NCBI GenBank assembly: GCA_947177445.1 | Contig: CAMWUL010000014.1 | Span: forward strand, 1 to 59,982 | DNA length: 59,982 nt | Reading direction: 5' to 3' | Source of the DNA: an uncultured Lachnospiraceae bacterium | GTDB taxonomy: Bacteria > Bacillota > Clostridia > Lachnospirales > Lachnospiraceae | Part shown: piece by piece, positions 38,879-47,983 of the stretch | How the letters are laid out: each line of letters opens with the position of its first letter | Numbering within the stretch: the first letter of the stretch is position 1 | Notes under the pieces: generated by a model | Seen by the model: the letters and a program-made list of their open reading frames with translations, nothing else | Databases searched by the model: none | What the model was told of the DNA's origin: nothing | Program-made: the position numbers and the translations under genes

Positions 38879-39760
38879 ATGAAAGGATTTCGAAAATTTG
38901 TGTCTCTGCTGACAGCCGTTGTCCTGTTGGCCCTGCTTCCGGGAAGCGCTTCCCTCACTGTACGGGCGGATGATCCCGTCACCTATTCCGTAAAGTTCAC
39001 ATCCGGCGAAACCAATTGCTGGTGTTATGTGACAGGCTCCACTTTTGATGAAAATGCCATCCGCTTGGAGACGAAGTACCTGGTAGACATCCTGAAGGAC
39101 GGCGATACTGTGGTTGTCTACAGCGGCGACATGGCTCCGGATAAAGCGTTGGATCTGGGCACTGCCCGTCTGGCAAACCTGACGGTTCATCAGAATGTAA
39201 GCGCTGTCATCCACACCGGCGGCGTGCAGGATTGTTATGTTCTGGCCGGAAACTACAGCGCCATCAGCGGAGATATCGTCAATGCCTATCTCTATGACAA
39301 GGTCACTTGTACCTTTAACGGCAATGTATCGGAAATGACACTCTATGTTGAGGGCGATCCCACCTCCAGTATTACCTGTTCCGGTACTGTGGGACATTTT
39401 TTCTGTGGCATTCCGTTTCGTACCTATTTTCAAATGTATAATGTCGCGGAAGGAAAATTTAATATAGCCAACGGCTATTCTCAGATTCCCGATTGGGAAT
39501 ATTCCAGCACCCCGCCGGAAGGAACAGCCCCCGCCCCGGAACAGCAGCCTGCCCCTGCAGAGTCGCCTGCGCCGGATCAGTCCGGTTCAGCTTCCACGCC
39601 GGCAGCACCTCCGGCTTCCACGCCTTCTGCCGACAGCGAATATGATGCCGTCCCCAAAACCGGTCAAAATTATTTGTATCTCTGGCTGTTGGGCATTTCC
39701 ATTTCCGCCCTCTCCTTTGCGGGAAGCGCAATTCTGAAAAAGACGGAAAAACACAATTAA
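38879..39760 (+). CDS. Surface protein with VPKTG sorting signal
   Basis: A 293-aa secreted protein. Signal peptide FVSLLTAVVLLALLPGSASL, then an unrecognised beta-rich domain (about 28-200) with several Cys residues and short hydrophobic strands, then a Pro/Ala/Ser-rich wall-spanning stretch. The C-terminus is a full sorting signal: VPKTG, hydrophobic YLYLWLLGISISALSFAGSAI, and basic tail KKTEKHN. AAGGAGGTTGT is optimal for the ATG at 38879. Placed directly after the class B sortase, so the pair likely forms a dedicated anchoring unit. Function of the exposed domain is unknown. Confidence 0.85.
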   Translation: MKGFRKFVSLLTAVVLLALLPGSASLTVRADDPVTYSVKFTSGETNCWCYVTGSTFDENAIRLETKYLVDILKDGDTVVVYSGDMAPDKALDLGTARLANLTVHQNVSAVIHTGGVQDCYVLAGNYSAISGDIVNAYLYDKVTCTFNGNVSEMTLYVEGDPTSSITCSGTVGHFFCGIPFRTYFQMYNVAEGKFNIANGYSQIPDWEYSSTPPEGTAPAPEQQPAPAESPAPDQSGSASTPAAPPASTPSADSEYDAVPKTGQNYLYLWLLGISISALSFAGSAILKKTEKHN

Positions 39761-39799
39761 TACGAAAAAGCAATTCGTATTATCTGTACTCCGCACAAC

Positions 39800-39834
39800 G
39801 TAAAAAGACGAGGCGTTATACCTCGTCTTTTTTA
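39800..39834. terminator. Bidirectional intrinsic terminator
   Basis: AAAAAGACGAGG, 7-nt loop, CCTCGTCTTTTTT. It lies between the convergent sortase-substrate gene and the GH18 gene and can stop both. Confidence 0.9.
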
Positions 39835-39862
39835 ATCGTTTTACCCACAACGCGCTTCTCCA

Positions 39863-41560
39863 TCATGTGCCGGCAAAGGTCCGCACCAGCTCCCATGCGC
39901 CTGACGTTCCATACCCCAGTCTCCACACTGCCACGCCGCCAATATTTTTGGTGCTCATCACATTCAGCTTGACCTTGATGGATTCCTCGTCCTCCACCCA
40001 AATCTGGCAGAGGCTATCGCCTTCCTGCCATTCCGCATAGTTCTGGCAGGTAACCTCATCCCACTCCGGCGTTGCATTAACACGTTTTAAATAGTCTGCT
40101 ACGTTATTCAACGTGACATATTGATCCGTCACCGTAGTGCCCTCCGTCTTCCATACGATTGTATAGAAGGGCAGTGCATTCACCACCTTTTGTGCGGGAA
40201 CCTGATCCAGCGTCCTGTCCAGTCCATTGGACACATATTCAATGCTGGCTACGCTTCCCGGATTTCCGCTGCCGTGCCAATGCTCATCGTACCCCATAAT
40301 GACCACGTAATCCGCAATCCGGCCCTGGATATCCAATCTGTAAAAATTATTAAACTGGAACGGAACATAATTGTCTACCGACAAAATCAATCCATTACTC
40401 CTGCATTGTACGGACAGTTCCTTCAAGAACTGAACATAGTGCTTTCCCACATCCTCAGTAAGGCCTTCAAAGTCCACATTGATACCGTCAAGCCCCAGCT
40501 CCAGTGCCGTCGCCACCATATTTTGTACCAGTCTCTGCCGGATCGTGGTGGATGACAGCACCTGGTAGCTGCTCACATCCGCGCCCGATTCGTTTTTATA
40601 ATTGAAATTGTCCCACACTCCCCATACCTGGATTTCTTTATTATGAGCCCGGGTCACATACTGCTCCGATGCGAAGGAGCGGAAGGAGCCTTCATTATCC
40701 GTCAGACTGAACCATGTGGGAGCGATCACATTAATCCCTTTTCCCTCCGCCAGCATGCTGTCCAGCGTATCGTTTCCTCCAACGCCGCCAATGGCGTGAA
40801 ATCCCAGATTTACCTTTCCTTCCATGGAAACAGTCGTATACTCTGCGGGTATATAATCGTTCACCAGCGTTTCCACATCCGTGTTCATATTGGTCAAACG
40901 CTTATTTTCTACATATCCGATAATGGAATCCGATGTTTTCACCTTGCTCCAGGTATCCATCTGTTCCAGCAGTTCTACCGTCTCACCCTTTACCAGATCC
41001 CTCAGAATGGGACTTTTGATCCCTCCCAGAACACGGAGCTGCGTATTTTTAGCAATCTGATAGGTCTGTATTACTCCCCACTGCGTGTTTAATTGCAGGT
41101 GCAGGTCAAACTGGGAATAGGAATAATTGGTAAAAAGCTTTACATAATCAGCCGCCACATAAAGCTTGTCCCCCTCCATATAGCAGATTGTATATTCCGT
41201 CCCGTGGCTTCCGTTTTTGTCATCATAGCCCTTCCCCCCAAACAGCACTGTGACTGTGTCATCCGCTGTAGTATAGAGAAGCTTCTGTTCCACTGCATCT
41301 ACATAAAAGCCTTCGTTCAAGTACCTGTGGACAGTATCTATGTCAAAATAAACATTTCCATCTGTAACTGCAGCCTGTTCCTCAATCATTTCGTCCTGCA
41401 GAATGATGGCCAGTCTGTTCCCGGTCACCCCGAAATGTTCATTCAAATCTGCGCGCTCCTTACTGTAGGAATATTTATCCCACAATTTCCCTCCGAATCC
41501 TACCGCGCCCACCACTACGATCAGCAGCAGCGCTATTATCACTGGTATTACTCTTTTCAT
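39863..41560 (-). CDS. Glycoside hydrolase family 18 protein with SH3-like domain
   Basis: Predicted wall- or chitin-type glycan hydrolase (565 aa). Signal anchor VIPVIIALLLIVVVGAVGFGG, a copper-amine-oxidase-N-like region with YFDIDTVHRYLNEGFYVDA, an SH3-like segment LRDLVKGETVELLEQMDTWSKVKTSDSIIGYV, then a GH18 barrel from about 250. The catalytic DxxDxDxE motif is GLDGINVDFEGL; NYVPFQFNNFYRLD and VVIMGYDEHWHGSGNPG follow. Similar domain sets are seen in YaaH/YdhD spore and wall proteins. Start at 41560 chosen because the signal anchor begins there; the open frame to 41767 adds an unlikely N-terminus. Confidence 0.88.
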   Translation of the reverse strand: MKRVIPVIIALLLIVVVGAVGFGGKLWDKYSYSKERADLNEHFGVTGNRLAIILQDEMIEEQAAVTDGNVYFDIDTVHRYLNEGFYVDAVEQKLLYTTADDTVTVLFGGKGYDDKNGSHGTEYTICYMEGDKLYVAADYVKLFTNYSYSQFDLHLQLNTQWGVIQTYQIAKNTQLRVLGGIKSPILRDLVKGETVELLEQMDTWSKVKTSDSIIGYVENKRLTNMNTDVETLVNDYIPAEYTTVSMEGKVNLGFHAIGGVGGNDTLDSMLAEGKGINVIAPTWFSLTDNEGSFRSFASEQYVTRAHNKEIQVWGVWDNFNYKNESGADVSSYQVLSSTTIRQRLVQNMVATALELGLDGINVDFEGLTEDVGKHYVQFLKELSVQCRSNGLILSVDNYVPFQFNNFYRLDIQGRIADYVVIMGYDEHWHGSGNPGSVASIEYVSNGLDRTLDQVPAQKVVNALPFYTIVWKTEGTTVTDQYVTLNNVADYLKRVNATPEWDEVTCQNYAEWQEGDSLCQIWVEDEESIKVKLNVMSTKNIGGVAVWRLGYGTSGAWELVRTFAGT

Positions 41561-41771
41561 TATCTGTCGCAATTCCTTCCTGTTGTACGCAAATGAGCCT
41601 TTTTTGAATTCCGGCCGTTTCCTGCCTTGGATAAGGTCATTATACCATATTCTCCACCCCAAGTCATTATCATTTTTGCAACAGTATGGATTTTCTGCCG
41701 CCCTCAGCAAGAGAGGCAATCCTGTTTCAAAGGCGGCAGTTCTCCAAATTCGTTTGACCAAAGGCACCCGG

Positions 41772-42137
41772 CTATCGGCTTGTCACTTTGTCAAAGCGCA
41801 CCTGTTCAATATTGCCGGCGTCCCCAAACACATAGTCTGCCATATAAGAGCTGTCTTCCTGAACCGCTTTGAAAGCCGCTTCCTCCGGAAGAGCCTTCTC
41901 GCCATCCACAAAGAGCGCCACTCCCTTTTCCTGCATCTGCTGTAAAAGCATCCTGCAGTGTTCCCTGGCATTTCCTAAATCCTCTTTTACGTACTCTGCA
42001 TACAAGAATATACCTCCATCCCGGGCCTCCACCAAAAGGATCTGTGACGAATCATTTTTCTCGGAAGCCCTGTCCCATATGTTTTCCTTCTCGGTGCTAT
42101 AAAGGGTAAATGCCTTCAGCAGTACGTTCACTGACAA
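41772..42137 (-). CDS. Hypothetical protein, start uncertain
   Basis: A 121-aa reading frame with convincing coding character (SQILLVEARDGGIFLYAEYVKEDLG, EKGVALFVDGEKALPEEAAFKAVQEDSSYMADYVFGDAGNIEQV), family unknown. Start codons are only TTG (42137) or GTG (42131), with no ribosome binding site, and the frame stays open upstream without an ATG. The gene may have lost its 5' end, or a start change may have occurred. It lies 211 bp upstream of the GH18 start on the same strand. Confidence 0.5.
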   Translation of the reverse strand: MSVNVLLKAFTLYSTEKENIWDRASEKNDSSQILLVEARDGGIFLYAEYVKEDLGNAREHCRMLLQQMQEKGVALFVDGEKALPEEAAFKAVQEDSSYMADYVFGDAGNIEQVRFDKVTSR

Positions 42138-42481
42138 AAATTGCCAATGGACAATAAGATTAAAATGAATTATAGTTGTGAAAATATTAGGTGAATTACC
42201 ATGATCAAGCAGGCGGCTCTACTGGATTCCAGCGCCAATACTTGTAAGACATCCTTGAAATATATGTCAGTTTTTAAAAACCGTCATATAATGTAATAAG
42301 ATAAAGGATGAAACGGGACGACCTGTCCCAAAACGGCTATATCAACCTGATGTCAAGACTGCTGCCTCCTTCCCCGTACAGAGTGCCGAAGGCCTTTACT
42401 AGGCTGATTATATCGCAATAATCTGTCTATTGCAAGCAAAATTTATAAAATATAAAAAAATATTAATCTTAAGTCCTGCTA
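42138..42481. other. Intergenic stretch with a possible 37-aa ORF
   Basis: Over 400 bases separate the uncertain gene and mecA. The only coding-like piece is an ORF at 42308-42421 on the plus strand after TAAAGG, encoding MKRDDLSQNGYINLMSRLLP followed by 17 residues ending LIISQ. It is not recognised and may be a small protein or a remnant. The remainder is AT-rich without clear features apart from the mecA promoter at 42482-42510. Confidence 0.3.
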
Positions 42482-42510
42482 TTGACTTCATGGTTGCAAG
42501 AGGATATTAT
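42482..42510 (+). promoter_or_regulatory. mecA promoter
   Basis: -35 TTGACT (42482-42487), 17-bp spacer, -10 TATTAT (42505-42510), 50 bp before the mecA start. Confidence 0.65.
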
Positions 42511-42559
42511 ACACTTAATTACCTGACATGCCTGATATGCAGAAAGGAAAAGTTATCCT

Positions 42560-43282
42560 ATGAAAATAGAAAAGGTAAACGAAAATCAAATTCGCTGCAC
42601 CCTGACCCGGGAGGATCTGGTAAGCCGCGAATTAAAAATAAGCGAGCTGGCCTATGGTACAGAAAAGGCCAAGACCCTGTTCCGCGACATGATGCGGCAG
42701 GCCAATTTTGAATTCGGATTTGAAGCAGAAGACATTCCGCTGATGATTGAGGCCATTCCGTTGAACGCCGAATGCATTGTACTGATTATTACAAAAGTGG
42801 AAGATCCCGAGGAGCTGGATACCCGTTTTTCCAGGTTTGCCCCTTCCGTCACGGAAGGTGATGACGATTTCCCCGATGATTACATGCTGGGCGCCTCCGA
42901 CGAGGGGCTGGAGCTCTTTCAAAAGATTCAGGCAAGTCAGACCGAAGAGCAGCCTTCCGGCGATAACACTCCCGGCGGCGAAGCCAAACCCCAGACTCGG
43001 ATTTTCCAAATCAATTCTCTGCAGCAGGTCATGAGTGCATGCGCCATTATTGCAGGCCACTACCAGGGAGCCAGCTCCCTGTATAAAGACAGCCGCACAG
43101 GCAGATATCTTCTTTTGGTTGCACAGAAAGCCGAGCAGAAGGACGCATTTGACAAGGCCTGCAACATTCTTTCCGAATATGGTACACCCCAGCATGGTTC
43201 GTCCTGTGGCGGCGCATTTCTGGCGGAGCACTGTGAGTCCCTGATTCCCTCCGGCGCAGTCCAGGCATTGGGAATGCAATAA
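42560..43282 (+). CDS. mecA: Adaptor protein MecA
   Basis: MecA (240 aa) delivers substrates to the ClpC-ClpP protease and helps assemble the ClpC hexamer. The N-terminal domain starts MKIEKVNENQIRCTLTREDLVSRELKISEL and LFRDMMRQANFEFGFEAEDIPLMIEAIPL, the substrate-binding part. A charged linker (about 95-145) leads to the C-terminal ClpC-binding domain with LYKDSRTGRYLLLV and LSEYGTPQ. Followed by a strong terminator; single-gene unit. Confidence 0.9.
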   Translation: MKIEKVNENQIRCTLTREDLVSRELKISELAYGTEKAKTLFRDMMRQANFEFGFEAEDIPLMIEAIPLNAECIVLIITKVEDPEELDTRFSRFAPSVTEGDDDFPDDYMLGASDEGLELFQKIQASQTEEQPSGDNTPGGEAKPQTRIFQINSLQQVMSACAIIAGHYQGASSLYKDSRTGRYLLLVAQKAEQKDAFDKACNILSEYGTPQHGSSCGGAFLAEHCESLIPSGAVQALGMQ

Positions 43283-43293
43283 GCTTTATCTAC

Positions 43294-43340
43294 GGCAAAA
43301 AGAGTATCCTGACCTCCGGACAGGATACTCTTTTTTTAGC
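43294..43340 (+). terminator. mecA terminator
   Basis: Perfect stem AGAGTATCCTG/CAGGATACTCT with a 10-nt loop, flanked by AAAAA and followed by TTTTTTT. Confidence 0.92.
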
Positions 43341-43425
43341 CGATTTTTACCGTACTTTTGTCTTTCCCCATCAGAAAAATTGTGATAAAATAATATGTGC
43401 ACAACTGATAAGGAGACAATCGTTT

Positions 43426-44850
43426 ATGGTATCGCAGTTTGTCTTAAATAAACCAAAGAAAATGAAGATTCTGCTTGCTTCCATTTCAGCCCTCATCGCA
43501 GTGTCTTTGCTGGTATGTATATTTTGGCTGTTTTCCGCCCAGGGCAAGGATTACCGGCAGATCTACAAAGAGCAATATGACACCGTGCTTCTCTCCACGT
43601 TTCCTGTCAGTACTTATGACACGGAGCCCTTTTCCCATTATCGAGGAATGACTCTTCTAAAGACCGAGCATATTATTCCCGATTATTCCACATTAAAAAA
43701 ATATATGCGCCATATTGCTAAATCAGGCAATACCATATCCACTATATACCTGGGAATTCGCCCGGATCGAATTTCCATAGATGAGCTCTGCTCTCTTTTA
43801 GAGGAATACCCATCTGTCCGCTTTGAACTTATTGCCTCTTATCCCTCGATTAATTATTGGACAAGCCTGGAGCCCTCCGAATATGAGCAGATTCTGGATT
43901 TATACTGCCTCCTTATAGAGCAGGCTCCAAATCTGCCCTCCAACGGAAGCCTATATTTTTATTCATCTCAGGAATGGATGGTCTGTAATCCCGGAAATTA
44001 TGAAAATGACTGGCTTGCAACTGCAGATTGTGCGCTCTTCATCACAACACACAGCGACTATCTTCACAACTATATGATCACGTCCGAGAATGCCGAGACC
44101 TCTGCACAGGCCTTTCGGGTATTATTGAATCAAAAGCGCAGCGAACCGCCCCATTATCCCAACCTCGATCATACCACCGTGATCTTTTTTGGTGACAGCA
44201 TCATCGCCAATTATACGGATGCCACTTCAATACCCGGTATTACAAAAGCCCTCACAGGCGCCGTCGTTTACAATTGTGGTCTGGGCGGCGGTACTGCCTC
44301 CATTTTTGACGAATATTCTACCTCCCTCCCAGGAATCCTGGATGCGTATTTTGCAGGCAATCCTTCCACATTGCCACAGGATACCCAGGTATACAAGGGC
44401 ATTGTTTCCTGTCTCTCCGATTCCTCCTCAGACCGGAATCAATGCTTTGTGATCAACTATGGCCTGAATGATTATTTCTGGCAGTGCCCCATAAATTCTG
44501 CCGATCCCTACGATGTGGATTCTTATGCCGGTGCCATACGAACAGCCGTATCCAAGATCCGGGAACACTGTATAAATGCACAAATCATTCTCTGCACTCC
44601 TACCTTTACCACCTATTACCAGGGTAAAGCCAATTCTCCGGTCACTGAACCGGGGAAACGCCTGGAGGACTATGCGGATGCAGTTATAAAGCTGGCGGAG
44701 GAATTAAATGTCTCTCTGTTGGACAATTATCATTCTCTTGGCATGAATGCGCAAAATCAACAGGAGTATCTGGATGATTTTGTGCACCCAAATGAAATAT
44801 GCCGCTACCGAATCGCTCAAAGTCTTATTGAGCTGATCAGACCACAATAA
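43426..44850 (+). CDS. SGNH/GDSL hydrolase family protein, membrane-anchored
   Basis: Predicted extracytoplasmic esterase or acyl-transfer protein (474 aa). One N-terminal membrane helix (ILLASISALIAVSLLVCIFWLF), an N-terminal domain of about 200 residues not recognised, then an SGNH fold from about 245. Catalytic blocks: VIFFGDSIIANY (Ser), YNCGLGGGTAS (Gly), FVINYGLNDYFW (Asn), and YLDDFVHPNE (Asp-x-x-His). AAGGAGAC precedes ATG. It is convergent with the surface-glycan cluster, so it could deacylate cell-surface polysaccharide. Confidence 0.85.
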   Translation: MVSQFVLNKPKKMKILLASISALIAVSLLVCIFWLFSAQGKDYRQIYKEQYDTVLLSTFPVSTYDTEPFSHYRGMTLLKTEHIIPDYSTLKKYMRHIAKSGNTISTIYLGIRPDRISIDELCSLLEEYPSVRFELIASYPSINYWTSLEPSEYEQILDLYCLLIEQAPNLPSNGSLYFYSSQEWMVCNPGNYENDWLATADCALFITTHSDYLHNYMITSENAETSAQAFRVLLNQKRSEPPHYPNLDHTTVIFFGDSIIANYTDATSIPGITKALTGAVVYNCGLGGGTASIFDEYSTSLPGILDAYFAGNPSTLPQDTQVYKGIVSCLSDSSSDRNQCFVINYGLNDYFWQCPINSADPYDVDSYAGAIRTAVSKIREHCINAQIILCTPTFTTYYQGKANSPVTEPGKRLEDYADAVIKLAEELNVSLLDNYHSLGMNAQNQQEYLDDFVHPNEICRYRIAQSLIELIRPQ

Positions 44851-44864
44851 TTTCCTATTTACGC

Positions 44865-46463
44865 TTAATCTGCTCCGCCCTGTTTGGAATAATGAATTCT
44901 TTCATACACTACCAGGCTTGCATCTCTTCCGATCTCCCTATATCCAGCCTCGGCGCACATTGCGTCGATTTCTCCCCCGGGAAGAACCGCCAGATATCGG
45001 CTTTGAAGCACGTCCAGATTTTCTTTTATGTAGTCCGGCATGCAGCAGCTGATGCCAAACCCTTCCGGCAGTGCATATAAAAGCTGCCAATCCGTATTTC
45101 TGGAGCCTGTGGTATCTGTATCGCTGAAAACCCAGATTACCACATTATCAAAACAGGGAGTGTCCCCTTCCAGGGACAGCTCCAACCCTTCACGGAAGGT
45201 TTCTTCCCAGGCTTCCACCTGCTCCACCCGCTCCTGCGCCGCAAAGGGAACCTGATAGTCCATGGGATCCACCGCCTTATAAATATAAAGATAAGCAAAC
45301 ACCGCCCCCATGAACACTGCCTTTTTATAATATCTGGTGTCCATCAACGCCAGAATAAAAATTCCTGCCGCCATAAAGGTGAGCAGATGCTTGCTCCCCT
45401 CCGTCAGCTTATACATGAGAAGCAGCGCAAAAAGCATGGCCACAAAGCTGAATATCATGTGAAGCTGCACCGCCAGTCTGCCCTTGTTCTCTTTTCTTCT
45501 CCAGTCCTTCATGCTCTGCACCACAAGCACGCCAAGCATGGCCAGATACCCCGCAAAGTATGCTCCGGTAGCCATTCCGCCGCGGATCCCCTCCAATGTG
45601 TATGCGCCGAAGCTTTTTCCCATATAGTACAGCTTCCCCAGGGTAAACCGGATCCCCTCCAGCAATCCTCCCTGAAAAAAGGCTTCCACCCAGTCCGTGA
45701 AAAACAGCGGCGCGAAATATTCCGCCCCCAGATAATGCTTAATGCTCCAATATATCCCAAGCACCGCCGCGGTTACGGCGGCAGAACCCGCCGCCCCTGT
45801 CCATCCTCTTTTTCTGATCCAGAAATATCCGGGAAGCAGTAAAAAGAGCAGCAGATACGGCCTCATCAACGTCATAATCCCCGCCATAGCAAACAAAAGC
45901 GCCAGCTTATACCCCCGTTCCCGCACTGCATAATTGACAGCCAATCCATAGAAAAGGATCAGCATGCTGAAGCAGATGATCTCAGGCATAACCGAGAGCA
46001 TATATCTGGAAAAAGGCGTATAGAGGCAAAACAGAAATACCATGATCCCCAACTGTTTCCAGGTCGGTTTCACAAGCCATACAAAGAAAAAGCAGGCCAG
46101 CGTCAACAGCACGATATTGCAGATCACAGGGGACATAAGGTTCCATCCAAACATCAGTCCCCAAAGCACCCAGGGAAACACCAGCACCGGGCTCCAGGCC
46201 GCGAAGGAAAGCTTCAGCGCATGGCTTTCATTAAAGCCAAAAAATCCCTGCGGATAACCATAGGTTATGATCCCTTCCACCTGTTTAAAGTAAAATAATT
46301 CATCATTCCACTCGGATCCGGGCAGATAAACCTGGCCGATGCTTCCTCCCTGAACCGCACAGCGGGCCATGGCGCACAAAAGCGGAAGCAGCGCCAAAAG
46401 CGCCGCCTTCATCAATGTCACATATCTTTTATCACGGATCCACCACTCTTTAAATCTGCTCAT
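44865..46463 (-). CDS. Polytopic membrane protein, probable glycosyltransferase
   Basis: A 532-aa protein with about ten membrane helices and a C-terminal soluble domain of about 120 residues. An early acidic motif (PGSEWNDELFYFKQVEG) after the first helix is like the catalytic Asp loop of GT-C enzymes using lipid-linked sugars (ArnT/PMT-like or GtrB-dependent GtrC-type). Exact donor and acceptor are not deducible. It follows a GT2 gene whose end it overlaps by 14 bp; GT2 enzymes with two C-terminal helices usually make the lipid-linked donor for such partners. Confidence 0.7.
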   Translation of the reverse strand: MSRFKEWWIRDKRYVTLMKAALLALLPLLCAMARCAVQGGSIGQVYLPGSEWNDELFYFKQVEGIITYGYPQGFFGFNESHALKLSFAAWSPVLVFPWVLWGLMFGWNLMSPVICNIVLLTLACFFFVWLVKPTWKQLGIMVFLFCLYTPFSRYMLSVMPEIICFSMLILFYGLAVNYAVRERGYKLALLFAMAGIMTLMRPYLLLFLLLPGYFWIRKRGWTGAAGSAAVTAAVLGIYWSIKHYLGAEYFAPLFFTDWVEAFFQGGLLEGIRFTLGKLYYMGKSFGAYTLEGIRGGMATGAYFAGYLAMLGVLVVQSMKDWRRKENKGRLAVQLHMIFSFVAMLFALLLMYKLTEGSKHLLTFMAAGIFILALMDTRYYKKAVFMGAVFAYLYIYKAVDPMDYQVPFAAQERVEQVEAWEETFREGLELSLEGDTPCFDNVVIWVFSDTDTTGSRNTDWQLLYALPEGFGISCCMPDYIKENLDVLQSRYLAVLPGGEIDAMCAEAGYREIGRDASLVVYERIHYSKQGGAD

Positions 46464-47388
46464 CAAAATTGATCTTCTCCCGAATAACATATTGCGGAGA
46501 ATTGTTCAGACTAATATAAATGCGTCCGATATATTCACCGATTAAACCCAGCATCAGCATAATCATTCCGCCGAAAAAAACGATAGCCGACATAGTGGAG
46601 CTAAAGCCCATGGGCACGTCCGGATTTACAAAGCGTTTAATAATGGTAAAAATGCCATACAGAAAACCGATGCCCGCACTCAAAGCGCCGATACCGGTTG
46701 CAATCCGCAGGGGCTTCACTGAAAAAGCCGTAAACCCGTTGAACCAGAGACCGATCAGCTTTTTCAACGTATAGCCCGAGCTTCCTTCCTCCCGCTCCCT
46801 GTGGTTCACCGTCACATTCGCAATCCTCTTGGTAGCCCGCAGTACCAGCCCGATTACATAGGGATACGAATTTTCATAACGGATCATGTCGTCCACCACA
46901 AACTTTTTTACCGCAAAATAACTGGAAACATATAAATCCTTCGGCTTCCCCAGCATCATCCGGGTCATGATCTCATTGACCTTACTCCCCAGATTGCGGA
47001 AGGCGGAATGCTGCTTGTGCTCATATTTGGCGTAGACTGCATCATACCCCTCTTCCAGGCTGTCAAGCAGCTTATCCACCTCATCTGCCGGTGTCTGACC
47101 GTCATCGTCCAGACAAACGATGAAATCTCCGTCGCAATGACGAAGCCCCGCCATAAGTGCGGAATGCTGTCCGAAGTTTCTTGCAAAATCAATTCCCTTT
47201 ATATGGCTTTTTTCTCCACACAGCCTGCGGATCACTTCAAAGGTATTATCAGGAGAGCAGTCATTAATCAGAAAAATATCAAATTCATACTGCTCCAGCG
47301 TTCTCATTTTTTCTTCAATTTCGGCCACCACATGCAAAAGTGTATGCTCTGACCGATAACAGGGAATCACAAAACTGACCTTTTTCAT
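46450..47388 (-). CDS. Glycosyltransferase family 2, polyprenyl-phosphate type
   Basis: A 312-aa GT2 enzyme of the DPM/GtrB/ArnC kind that loads a sugar onto undecaprenyl phosphate. N-terminal VSFVIPCYRSEHTL, donor-binding FLINDCSPDNTFEV, catalytic VCLDDDGQTPADEV, and two C-terminal membrane helices (IATGIGALSAGIGFLYGIFTII and MSAIVFFGGMIMLMLGLIGEYIGRIYI). The GEYIGRIY end is characteristic. AGGGGTG precedes ATG at 47388; the frame to 47439 overlaps the next gene and is less likely. Confidence 0.9.
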   Translation of the reverse strand: MKKVSFVIPCYRSEHTLLHVVAEIEEKMRTLEQYEFDIFLINDCSPDNTFEVIRRLCGEKSHIKGIDFARNFGQHSALMAGLRHCDGDFIVCLDDDGQTPADEVDKLLDSLEEGYDAVYAKYEHKQHSAFRNLGSKVNEIMTRMMLGKPKDLYVSSYFAVKKFVVDDMIRYENSYPYVIGLVLRATKRIANVTVNHREREEGSSGYTLKKLIGLWFNGFTAFSVKPLRIATGIGALSAGIGFLYGIFTIIKRFVNPDVPMGFSSTMSAIVFFGGMIMLMLGLIGEYIGRIYISLNNSPQYVIREKINFDEQI

Positions 47389-47398
47389 TCTTACACCC

Positions 47399-47983
47399 CT
47401 ATACCTGCGCCTGATACGCGCTCCGCCCGGAATCCACATTTTTTTCAGGATTCAGCGCCGCCATCCAAACCATATCATAATATTTTCCTTCGATACAGAC
47501 ATCCTCCCGAAGCAGGCCCTCCCTTACAAAGCCGGCCTTCTCGTAGCTTCGGACAGCCTGCATATTTTCGGCAAAAGCCCTCAGATATACTCTGTGAAGC
47601 CCCGCCTCCTGAAAGCTGTAGCGCAGCATAAGCCTTGCCGCCGCAGTTCCCAGACCATGCCCTCTGGCAGACGCCTCGCCAATAAAAATTCCGTATTCCG
47701 CTTTCTTATGCTTTCTGTCAATATCACGGATATAAACAGATCCAAGAGGCCTGTCCGTTTTCAGCTCACAAATGATCATCTGAACCGCTTTTCCCGTCTC
47801 TATCATATTTTGAATCCAGCTTTCATGACCCTCCCGGGTAAATAATTCCCGGTAAATAAAATGCTTCCTCACATCATCACTGTTGCGCCAGGCCAGAACG
47901 CTGTCTGTATCCTCCCGGGTCATAAGGCGCAGATATATTCCTGACACTTCATCCACATATTCACTGCACATCTGCATTTCCAT
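47399..47983 (-). CDS. GNAT acetyltransferase, RimJ/RimL or amino-sugar type
   Basis: Acetyl-CoA-dependent N-acetyltransferase of 194 aa. Signature LAWRNSDDVRKHFIY near residue 31 is typical of amino-sugar acetyltransferases such as PseH as well as RimJ/RimL. Acetyl-CoA site: IGEASARGHGLGTAAARLML; end strand NMQAVRSYEKAGFVREGLLRED. Being inside a glycan cluster that has a PseC-like aminotransferase, acetylation of a 4-amino sugar is a reasonable inference. It overlaps the GT2 gene before it by 23 bp. Confidence 0.85.
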   Translation of the reverse strand: MEMQMCSEYVDEVSGIYLRLMTREDTDSVLAWRNSDDVRKHFIYRELFTREGHESWIQNMIETGKAVQMIICELKTDRPLGSVYIRDIDRKHKKAEYGIFIGEASARGHGLGTAAARLMLRYSFQEAGLHRVYLRAFAENMQAVRSYEKAGFVREGLLREDVCIEGKYYDMVWMAALNPEKNVDSGRSAYQAQV

